The translations under genes and the position numbers were made by a program. From Betaproteobacteria bacterium HGW-Betaproteobacteria-16 (GTDB lineage: Bacteria > Pseudomonadota > Gammaproteobacteria > Burkholderiales > Burkholderiaceae_C), in NCBI GenBank assembly GCA_002840835.1, contig PHCQ01000028.1, positions 1 to 59,379 on the forward strand: 59,379 bases of DNA. Direction: 5' to 3'. A model generated the notes under the pieces. The model worked only from the letters and a program-made list of their open reading frames with translations. It had not been told where the DNA came from and made no database searches. Numbering within the stretch: position 1 is the first letter of the stretch; each line of letters opens with the position of its first letter. Shown here piece by piece: positions 1 through 6,064 of the stretch.

Positions 1-212
1 TGTGGCTGTTCATCCGGCGGGTTTCCTCTGTGAGTGCTGAAGCGTGGTAACTCCAGTCTCCCAGATGCCGTCGGGTGAACAACCTATTGCAACATCACAC
101 CTAGAGAACAAGAAATGCCGGGACTCCTATCGGCTGGATGCTGGTGATCAATTGACAACCGATCAGGACTAGCAATTTCCGATGACCGAATTTGAAGCAT
201 GGAACGGGGCGA

Positions 213-330
213 TCATCGTTTTTCGACCTCGACGGAACCATGGTCGAAGCCTTTGACGTGGTAGTCGATGCGGACGAATTCTTCATATCCTTGCTTGGCG
301 TAGAAAGCGCGTCAAAGTCATTCATGCAGT
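213..330 (-). pseudogene. GNAT acetyltransferase C-terminal remnant
   Basis: Read on the minus strand, one frame ending at the TGA at 213-215 encodes about 30 residues that include FYAKQGYEEF and end in EVEKR. The FY-x-K-x-GY signature is the last helix/strand of GNAT acetyltransferases. This frame is closed by a TGA just upstream. The neighbouring frame carries the likely preceding residues (MNDFDA), so a frameshift near 305 is probable. No start or acetyl-CoA binding motif is visible upstream, so I read it as a decayed fragment. The rest of 1-415 shows nothing I can identify. Confidence 0.4.
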
Positions 331-415
331 GCAGGTCCGCTTCTGTCGATGGCCGTGATGGCAACCAAGGCAAGAACAGGTCCGAGACGGACGTTCAAAG
401 AGCGCATTCCGACAG

Positions 416-827
416 CTAGATGCCGGTGGCGTAGCGCTTCAAACGCTCATCCAGTGTGCCGGTATGAAGCTCGAACAGGTGATTGTCGAAGTCGTAGAAA
501 TACAGGGAATTTGCCTTGCCCTCGACGCGCGGTCTTGGCTCCTTCACCTCCACGCCTATCGCGCGGAGCCGAACCTCGAAGGCGGCCAGGTCATCCTCCG
601 CAACCTTGAAAGCAAGGTGGCGGTAGGTGCGTTCTGCAGGGGGTTCTCCCTCCATTGCAACCAACCAGACGCCACCCAGCATGAAGAACTTTTCGCGAGA
701 GATGGAGTAGCTCTTGGCGCTGCTGTCGTTAATCTCTGTTGCGCCCAGCCCGTCACACAAAAAACGTTGCCATCTTCTCCAGATCGCGCACGACAAAGGT
801 GATGTGGCTGATTCCCTGGATTTGCAT
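416..827 (-). pseudogene. fosX: FosX-like fosfomycin hydrolase, frameshifted
   Basis: FosX-type enzymes are manganese-dependent vicinal-oxygen-chelate (glyoxalase-fold) proteins that open the fosfomycin epoxide with water. The gene starts at the ATG at 825-827 (MQIQGISHITFVVRDLEKM). It runs in one frame to a run of six T on the coding strand (plus 759-764) and stops at once. The remaining 115 or so residues continue in the next frame as LCDGLGATEI and onwards. Removing one T restores a 136-residue protein of family length. Candidate metal ligands are present: His in GISHITF, His in TYRHLAF, Glu in HLFELH. The Glu of SREKFF matches the general base of FosX. The C-terminal DFDNHLFELHTGTLDERLKRY is very FosX-like. 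Either the gene is inactivated by a homopolymer insertion or this is a sequencing error. The AraC gene lies upstream on the same strand. Confidence 0.8.
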
Positions 828-924
828 GTGCCGACCGCGCTCGTTGGAAATTGAGAGTCTCAAACCTGACCGGCGCTCGTCATCGCAGCAGCGGCGACCA
901 ACCTGGTACGGGCATTCGATCCAC

Positions 925-1710
925 CTACCGCCATTTCGCCTGCGCCAGATCACCCGGCGTGTACCCAAAGGTCCGCTTGAACCAGCGCGTGAAGTGCGCC
1001 TGGTCTGCGAAGCCGCATTCGGCCGCCACGGCCGCCGCAGGTTCTCCGTTCATGACCAGCTGCTTTGCTCGGTGCAGGCGAACCGCACGCAGGTAGTCGC
1101 TAGGTGACATGCCGATCCACTTCTTCAAAACGTGGTGGATGCGTTCCCGGCTCACATCGCAGTGGCGGGCAAGACCAGCCACCGTCTGCTCACCACTCAG
1201 CACGGCAGACTGCACCCGCTCGATCAATTCACGCACGGCATCGGTGGGCAGGGGTTCGCCTGCGGCCATTGCCATGGCACCGGGCCGCAGTGCCTTGGCC
1301 AAAGACGGTATGGCCCGGCGCATCCAGGCTTGCACCTCCTCCGGCGTGGCCAGGTGGCGTGCATCGCGGGTGAGCGTGGGGGCGCGGGCCTTGCCGCTGC
1401 AAGGCGGCGTGTCAAGGCTTGACTGTGCCAGCCATTCAGTAGGCACATACAGCATCATCACCAGGGCCGCGCCGCTATGGGCCGAAGCGGCCAGTGCGCC
1501 GGTGTGCACCACGCCGGGGGCGATGGCGATGAGGTCGCCTGCCTGTGCCAGAAAGGGCCGGCCCGCCACGCTGCAGCGGCATTCACCTTCCACGATGGCA
1601 CCGAAAGACCATTCGTCGTGCCAGTGCGGCACCCACTCCTGCCCGTGCTGATGGTGGCGAACCTGCTCCAGGTCGAACAGGCGCAGCCGCCGCACTTCAG
1701 ACCGGTTCAT
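925..1710 (-). CDS. AraC-family transcriptional regulator with cupin sensor domain
   Basis: A 261-residue regulator. The N-terminal half is a cupin-like effector domain (HHQHGQEWVPHWHDEWSFG, then GDLIAIAPGVVHTG). The C-terminal 100 residues form the double helix-turn-helix of AraC proteins (VAGLARHCDVSRERIHHVLKKW and AAECGFADQAHFTRWFKRTFGYTPG). The start is placed at the ATG at 1708-1710, which overlaps the TGA of the DUF2000 gene as ATGA; an upstream in-frame ATG at 1749 lies inside that gene. The regulator is the last gene of a three-gene unit with an acetoacetate-decarboxylase-like enzyme, so it probably controls that operon. The inducer is unknown. Confidence 0.85.
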   Translation of the reverse strand: MNRSEVRRLRLFDLEQVRHHQHGQEWVPHWHDEWSFGAIVEGECRCSVAGRPFLAQAGDLIAIAPGVVHTGALAASAHSGAALVMMLYVPTEWLAQSSLDTPPCSGKARAPTLTRDARHLATPEEVQAWMRRAIPSLAKALRPGAMAMAAGEPLPTDAVRELIERVQSAVLSGEQTVAGLARHCDVSRERIHHVLKKWIGMSPSDYLRAVRLHRAKQLVMNGEPAAAVAAECGFADQAHFTRWFKRTFGYTPGDLAQAKWR

Positions 1711-2153
1711 CGCCACAGCGGCAAGCTCCCAGTCAGCCGGTTCACCCATCGCTTGGGGCCACTGAAGCCGATGCCTAGCATCGCCTCTTCTCCGTGCACC
1801 GACAGGCCATGGCGCTGCCAGTATTCGCTGCCCTGATGGATGGACTGCGCATAGGCGGGAAACAGCGATGCAGCGGCGCCGTCCACGGTGGGGCCTTCAG
1901 CGAGACGTTGCATCAGTGTGCTCATGGCAGCAGGCTCGGCGCCCAGGATCGCGATGGGCGCGTGTGAGGAGGCTTCCGTTTTCAAACCCGCCGCATCGAC
2001 CAGCGGGCGCCCTGCCCAGCCCGGGTTGGATGCCGCCAGGCCGGCGGCGATGCATGAGGCGATGTTCGCGGCCGGGCCGGGTGCCAGACCGGCCACCAGC
2101 ACGATCGCAATCTTTTCTGGTGCGTCAGTGGCTTGCGGTTCAAGTTCAGGCAT
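1707..2153 (-). CDS. DUF2000 family protein
   Basis: A 148-residue protein that resembles the DUF2000 family, small cytoplasmic proteins of unknown function often compared with peptidyl-tRNA hydrolase 2. Landmarks are the N-terminal strand KIAIVLVAGLAPGPAANIAS, a central HAPIAILGAEPA and the C-terminal GIGFSGPKRWVNRLTGSLPLW. The ATG at 2151-2153 was chosen because it overlaps the end of the upstream decarboxylase-like gene by 8 bp and fits the domain start. Its stop overlaps the AraC start. The tight coupling says the three products work in one process. No catalytic assignment is possible. Confidence 0.7.
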   Translation of the reverse strand: MPELEPQATDAPEKIAIVLVAGLAPGPAANIASCIAAGLAASNPGWAGRPLVDAAGLKTEASSHAPIAILGAEPAAMSTLMQRLAEGPTVDGAAASLFPAYAQSIHQGSEYWQRHGLSVHGEEAMLGIGFSGPKRWVNRLTGSLPLWR

Positions 2154-2940
2154 CGCGCGCTCCAGTGACGGTGAGGCCCAGCCAGCCCGCGCTGGCGTCT
2201 TCCACCACCAGTTCGCCCAGCAGGCCAATGTCTTCAGCGGGATGTGGGGTCAGGCGCAAGGCAGCCGTGGCCTCGTGCCAGTCGCCGCCCACGCGCTCGC
2301 CAATGTCGGCCTTCACGAGCGCCAGTTCTGGCAAGCGTTGCGGTTGCCGCAGATCAGGCCAGCCGACTGTGCCAATCGTGGGTTGGGCCAGAAAGCCCAG
2401 CGGGCGGCCCGGGCGCCCGGTGAGGCTGGCCTGGGCTTCAAACACGCGGCGATCTTTCACGGCCAGGCTGGCGCCCAGGCGGCTGCCCGCCTGCAACGGC
2501 GCTGCGGCCGGGTGCTGCAGCGGCAAGCTTCGCGTGAGCCAGGTGCTGCCCATCTTCTTGGGCCAACCCTGCAGCAGCCCACGCACCAGCGAAACGTCTT
2601 GATCGACCCAGATGGCCGGGCAGTACATGCAGCGGCTCCCGTCTGGGCGTTCGATCTCCAGCACCACGATGGTCTCGCGGTACTGGGCCAGCACCGGGTC
2701 CAGCAATTCGTGACCGTCTTGCGTGCAGGCCTGCCAGTCGGCAAAGTGCACGCACCCTGCCCCCACCGGCTTGCCCGCAGCGGGTGGCACCAGCGGGGCT
2801 GCGGCGTCGGCGTCAAACCGGAACGCCACGTTCAACAACCAGCCGGCGTAATGCCATGGCGGTGGAGGAACCAGGGCCGATGTGCCGGTGGCGGTGAAGG
2901 GGGCGGTGAAGCTTTGATGGGACCAGGTGGAGGTGTTCAT
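2146..2940 (-). CDS. Acetoacetate decarboxylase family enzyme
   Basis: A 264-residue protein related to acetoacetate decarboxylases, which form a Schiff base between an active-site lysine and a beta-keto acid or related carbonyl substrate. The GWPKKMG segment corresponds to the Lys-Lys pair of the Clostridium enzyme (GFPKKLG), so the Schiff-base lysine looks conserved. The start is the ATG at 2938-2940 (MNTSTWSHQ); the longer frame to 3015 has no support. Some family members are not decarboxylases but aldolase/dehydratase-like enzymes, so the substrate is open. First gene of a unit with DUF2000 and AraC genes. Confidence 0.7.
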   Translation of the reverse strand: MNTSTWSHQSFTAPFTATGTSALVPPPPWHYAGWLLNVAFRFDADAAAPLVPPAAGKPVGAGCVHFADWQACTQDGHELLDPVLAQYRETIVVLEIERPDGSRCMYCPAIWVDQDVSLVRGLLQGWPKKMGSTWLTRSLPLQHPAAAPLQAGSRLGASLAVKDRRVFEAQASLTGRPGRPLGFLAQPTIGTVGWPDLRQPQRLPELALVKADIGERVGGDWHEATAALRLTPHPAEDIGLLGELVVEDASAGWLGLTVTGARDA

Positions 2941-3378
2941 GGTGCCGATTTTGTTGAATGCGGCGGGTGGGGGATAGAACGGATGTGAACTGGCTCGAAC
3001 CAGAGGCGCGCCCATTGTCGAAAGGCCTGTGTGCAGCGATTACGGTCGGTCGCGGCCGGCAGTTGGGTTCACGGTACCTGGCACGAAGCCGTCATCGGCT
3101 CACGAGTCAGCGCGACTGCATCAATGACCGGTGTCGCGGGGACTGAAGTCATCCAGCATGCCGGGCCGTAGGGTGCCCGGCCAGCTCGCGGTCGAATCTC
3201 AGCTGCTCAAGAAGGTGAACTCACACTCTCGATCCTGAGCGGGTGTCGAACCATGTGTCGCAAAGTCGTCATTTCGTTTGCTCTTTCAACAGATTCTGCG
3301 GAGGTCGGGTTGCATCCCGACTAGACTGATGCGCGTCTCATAGGCCTGACCGGCCGGAAACAAAAACTAGGCGTCCAT
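2941..3378. other. Intergenic stretch between decarboxylase operon and cassette-like genes
   Basis: About 440 bases without a convincing gene. It must hold the promoter of the leftward operon and of the rightward small gene. A short hairpin GTCGGG-TTGCAT-CCCGAC lies at 3304-3321, about 60 bases before the next start. No integrase, attI site or clear attC site was found here, although this is where the first cassette boundary should be. Confidence 0.4.
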
Positions 3379-3684
3379 ATGACCTCGTTACACCAGTACG
3401 AAGCGTGGCTGGATGAACTCGACAAGCAACTCCAGGTTGAAGGCGGCAATGTTGTGTGCAATCTTGGAAGTGGGCTGGTTGTTCCCATGTCTGAGTTCAA
3501 GCACGTTGATGACGTCGCGCGATGGGCCGCAGTGCTAGAAGAATGCCTATCCAAGCATGAGAGCTACATCCCTCACGACTATTTGGTAAAGAGGTTTGCG
3601 CGCTTGGTTAAAGAAAACACGCGGCTTAAGTTCAACGCAGATGAAATAGCTTGGGAAGCTACTGTTGGCTATCGCCGCACGTAA
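3379..3684 (+). CDS. Hypothetical protein, first cassette-like gene
   Basis: A 101-residue cytoplasmic protein without signal peptide or membrane segment. It is rich in charged and aromatic residues (MTSLHQYEAWLDELDKQLQ at the start, FNADEIAWEATVGYRRT at the end). I recognise no family. Its TAA stop lies about 40 bases before an attC-like element, as is usual for integron cassette genes. Codon use is less GC-rich than in the operons further right, which fits a mobile origin. It could be an antitoxin- or immunity-like protein, but nothing in the sequence shows that. Confidence 0.6.
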   Translation: MTSLHQYEAWLDELDKQLQVEGGNVVCNLGSGLVVPMSEFKHVDDVARWAAVLEECLSKHESYIPHDYLVKRFARLVKENTRLKFNADEIAWEATVGYRRT

Positions 3685-3729
3685 TACCACCAAGTGCAGG
3701 GCACGCTCTCCTGCACTCGAACGTTATGC
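3682..3729 (+). other. attC-like site 1
   Basis: Right after the stop codon lies an inverted pair AGTGCAGG (3693-3700) and CCTGCACT (3710-3717), in the positions of the L'' and L' boxes of an attC site. It is followed by CGAACGTTATGC, which matches the R' end (G/TTRRRY-like, GTTATGC at 3723-3729). The R'' box at the gene end is degenerate. The 10 bases GTTATGCCGC at 3723-3732 are perfectly complementary to 4142-4151, as expected for the two ends of one cassette. Confidence 0.55.
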
Positions 3730-3744
3730 CGCAGAAAGGGCCGT

Positions 3745-4134
3745 ATGACCTCGCAGCCGAACTCGCACTCGGTCGAATGGTTCGTCGACGCCATCCGCCG
3801 CCTTCCTTCCGACGAACCCGTCCCGCCGCGGACCCCAGGCTACAACGTTTATCGCACGCAGAAGGATCATTGGCTCGGCTGGCTGCAACCGAGCAATGGC
3901 ACGGGAACCTACGCCCGGCGAAGTGGAGACGAGCGCGGTGCCCAGCACGTATACGGACAGATTGGGGAGCCACTCATGCTGCTTTGGCTCGCATCGGCGG
4001 CGGGGGTTCGAAAAGAGGCAATTGACCAAGCCAGGGCCGCGTCTTCGAACACCGCCAACTTGCGCAGCAAGTGCGGCAAGATTCGAGCGCACATTCCTTG
4101 GGCCGACGTCGCTGCGGCACTATCAAGCCAATGA
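3745..4134 (+). CDS. Hypothetical protein, second cassette-like gene
   Basis: A 129-residue protein starting at the ATG at 3745 (MTSQPNSHSVEWFVDAIRR). The frame is open further upstream, but that extension runs through the attC-like element and is unlikely to be coding. There is no signal peptide. Visible segments are PRTPGYNVYRTQKDHWLGWL and a C-terminal NTANLRSKCGKIRAHIPWAD that could form a helical DNA- or protein-binding surface. I recognise no family. The gene sits between two attC-like sites and is read in the cassette direction. The cassette would run from 3724 to 4200. Confidence 0.6.
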   Translation: MTSQPNSHSVEWFVDAIRRLPSDEPVPPRTPGYNVYRTQKDHWLGWLQPSNGTGTYARRSGDERGAQHVYGQIGEPLMLLWLASAAGVRKEAIDQARAASSNTANLRSKCGKIRAHIPWADVAAALSSQ

Positions 4135-4141
4135 CACATCA

Positions 4142-4206
4142 GCGGCATAACAGGATGGTCGAATCGGACACGATGTGGCGAGGCGCGGGTCACCTTCACG
4201 TTAGAG
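4142..4206 (+). other. attC-like site 2
   Basis: It begins with GCGGCATAAC (4142-4151), perfectly complementary to the R' end of site 1 (GTTATGCCGC), and ends with CACCTTCACGTTAGAGC, which closely resembles the L'/R' end of chromosomal integron attC sites (recombination point G/TTAGAGC at 4200/4201). Length is about 65 bases, normal for attC. This is the best of the three sites. Confidence 0.65.
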
Positions 4207-4210
4207 CTCT

Positions 4211-4909
4211 ATGAACAACTCGGTCCGCGAACACCAAGCGGTGCAAGCCGTCGCCAAGGCAGTTCTGGTCGAACTTGGCCCCACGCTCAGTGCCGATGAC
4301 ACGGAACAGACCATCGCTGTTCGCGCGACAGAGATGATGGCCAAGCGAGGCATTGATGAGACTTGGTACTACGCCTGCCCCGCATTTGTCTTGTTGGGCT
4401 CGCGTAGCTGTCTTTCGATCTCTGGCCGAGACTACAAGCCGGGCGGCGAGTCAGTCGGAATATTCAACTTGGTCACGGTGGACCTAAGTCCGATGAAGGA
4501 CGGTGTCTGGGGCGACTGCGCACGGTCGTTCGTTATCGAGCACGGAACCTACGCCCAATCCCCCGTCGATGCAGCATTTCGACGGGGGATGGAAGTAGAG
4601 CGCTTGCTTCATGAGGCCGTGCGATCTTTTGTGAAGCCGAAGACCAGCTTTGATGAGCTCTTCGAATTTGCAAACGAAGAAATACATCGTCACGGGTTCG
4701 AGAATCTGGATTTCATGGGCAACGTAGGCCACAGCATTGAGTCAACCCGCAATGCGCGGCGTTACATCGAACGGAGCAACAAGGAGCTGCTGGGTGACAT
4801 TGCCTTTTTCACATTCGAACCTCACATTCGTCAGCGCGGAGGCTCTTGGGGCTTTAAGCACGAGAACATCTACTACTTCAACGGAGAGAATCGTGCAGTG
4901 GAGCTCTGA
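4211..4909 (+). CDS. M24-family metallopeptidase (aminopeptidase P/Xaa-Pro dipeptidase type)
   Basis: A 232-residue, single-domain M24 (pita-bread fold) protein. The five metal ligands of the family are all visible in order: Asp91 (VTVDLSP), Asp102 (WGDCARSF), His174 (GNVGHSIE), Glu203 (FFTFEPH) and Glu218 (KHENIYYF), so a working dimetal site is likely. It lacks the N-terminal domain of Xaa-Pro dipeptidases and is at the short end of the family. It starts 5 bases after the R' box of attC-like site 2, and its end overlaps the next R''-like box. This is the normal layout of a promoterless cassette gene. The peptide substrate is unknown; M24 folds also include non-peptidases. Confidence 0.85.
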   Translation: MNNSVREHQAVQAVAKAVLVELGPTLSADDTEQTIAVRATEMMAKRGIDETWYYACPAFVLLGSRSCLSISGRDYKPGGESVGIFNLVTVDLSPMKDGVWGDCARSFVIEHGTYAQSPVDAAFRRGMEVERLLHEAVRSFVKPKTSFDELFEFANEEIHRHGFENLDFMGNVGHSIESTRNARRYIERSNKELLGDIAFFTFEPHIRQRGGSWGFKHENIYYFNGENRAVEL

Positions 4910-4958
4910 CAACGCGTGCATCCGCCCGCTTTCGGCATCGCCTGTGCGGCGGCGCTAA
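4901..4958 (+). other. attC-like site 3, partial
   Basis: GAGCTCTGAC at 4901-4910 overlaps the M24 stop codon. It is complementary, with one mismatch, to GTTAGAGCTC at 4200-4209, the start of the same cassette. The following 50 bases are GC-rich, with partial self-complementarity (CATCCGCCCGC against GCGGCGGCGC). They end in GCGCTAACCC, not in a GTTRRRY box, so the right half is degenerate or rearranged. Confidence 0.4.
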
Positions 4959-4979
4959 CCCAAAGACAAGCATTCCATC

Positions 4980-5702
4980 ATGCGTCTGGCAATACTCACT
5001 GGTGGCTCCAAGGGCCTTGGCCTCGCCCTCTGCGAAGCGCTTGCTGGGCGCGGCTACCGCGTTCTCGAGTTTTCTCGTAGCGCTCCTCATACCTATTCGG
5101 TGAGAGTAGATCTTTCCTCACCGAGTGGCAGCCAACATATCGTAGCTGCCGCACTCGCCACACTTGGCGGCGAACACATCGAAGAACTACTTGTCATCAA
5201 CAACGCCGGAACGCTCGACCCGATCGGTCCGGCCTCCCGCAAACAGCGAGACGCCATACTGGGCAATCTGAATGCGAACTTCACCTCCGCGATCCTCGTC
5301 CTGACAGAAATTGTGGCTCACTTCCAAGCGACCAAATGCCGAAAGGTACTGGCCAATATTTCGTCCGGAGCAGCACAGAAAGGCTATGCGGGCTGGTCGC
5401 TGTACTGTGCAGCGAAGGCGGGTATGGAGAACTACATCCGCGCACTGGCGCTCGAGCAGCAGGCCGAGCCTCACCCATTCATTCCAGTCAACATCGACCC
5501 CGGCGTCATTGACACCGACATGCAAGCCCTCATCCGAGGTTCGTCAGCATCTGATTTCCCGGAGATCGAGCGTTTTATCAATCGAAAGGAACAAGGTGCA
5601 CTCGTGTCGCCCGCGATAGTGGCCGCTGCTGCCTGTCGTATCCTCGAACAACCATCGCTCTCCTATGGCGCGCGCTATGAAGTCGGAGACCATGGGGCCT
5701 AA
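4980..5702 (+). CDS. Short-chain dehydrogenase/reductase
   Basis: A 240-residue classical SDR. The NAD(P)-binding TGGSKGLG motif is at residues 8-15, the structural NNAG at about 75-78, and the catalytic Ser (ISSGA) with Tyr-x3-Lys (YCAAK) in the middle. The arrangement resembles sepiapterin-reductase-like SDRs (DPGVIDTDMQ after the active site). The preference for NADP is not certain. Its TAA stop lies inside GCCTAAC (5698-5704), a perfect R'' consensus (RYYYAAC) for an attC site, so it was probably also carried as a cassette, but no R' end follows. Cytoplasmic. Confidence 0.85.
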   Translation: MRLAILTGGSKGLGLALCEALAGRGYRVLEFSRSAPHTYSVRVDLSSPSGSQHIVAAALATLGGEHIEELLVINNAGTLDPIGPASRKQRDAILGNLNANFTSAILVLTEIVAHFQATKCRKVLANISSGAAQKGYAGWSLYCAAKAGMENYIRALALEQQAEPHPFIPVNIDPGVIDTDMQALIRGSSASDFPEIERFINRKEQGALVSPAIVAAAACRILEQPSLSYGARYEVGDHGA

Positions 5703-6064
5703 CCCAAGAACGTCCGCTTCGGAAGTACCCCACCGGGCGCTCTTGGCCTGGACCTCCAGTTCCCAATGCTTCTAGGCCGGACCCAGCCTGGAACCGACTT
5801 TGCGGTGCCGAGGTGCAGCAGTGCAGCGAAGGCCGTCGGTGGGTGCTTGCAGGCGTGCCCATGCTGATTACCTAGAAGCGGTCATTTGGCACGGCGACTG
5901 GCGCTGGTCTGTACGGCGTCTTTGTGACCTCAAGCGGTCGAAGGGACGCGATGCCCGAGTGTTCAAACACTGAAAGCTAGGCTTCGTGAGTCCGGTCAAA
6001 TTCGAGCAAGGTCTATCGGGCTAAGCAAGCCGTCCGGGAACCTGGGGGAAGCTCCAGATAGCTG
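5703..6064. other. Intergenic stretch after the cassette-like genes
   Basis: About 360 bases between two convergent genes, without a convincing coding frame. It opens with the right part of an R''-like box (GCCTAACCC from 5698) but has no GTTRRRY partner, so the last attC-like site is truncated. A small inverted repeat AGTGTT-CA-AACACT lies at 5958-5971. No T-run follows it on either strand, so I do not call it a terminator. Confidence 0.35.

Noticed and set aside
1..212. A gene or mobile-element end at the left window edge
   Set aside because: No frame in this stretch shows a familiar protein, and I found no terminal inverted repeat or transposase fragment.
759..764. Programmed frameshift at the T-run in fosX
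   Set aside because: A plain homopolymer without a downstream stem-loop or the usual slippery heptamer; FosX homologues are not known to use frameshifting. A mutation or sequencing error is simpler.
5958..5971. AGTGTT-CA-AACACT as a terminator for the SDR or DUF3857 gene
   Set aside because: A 2-base loop, AT-containing short stem and no T-run make termination unlikely.
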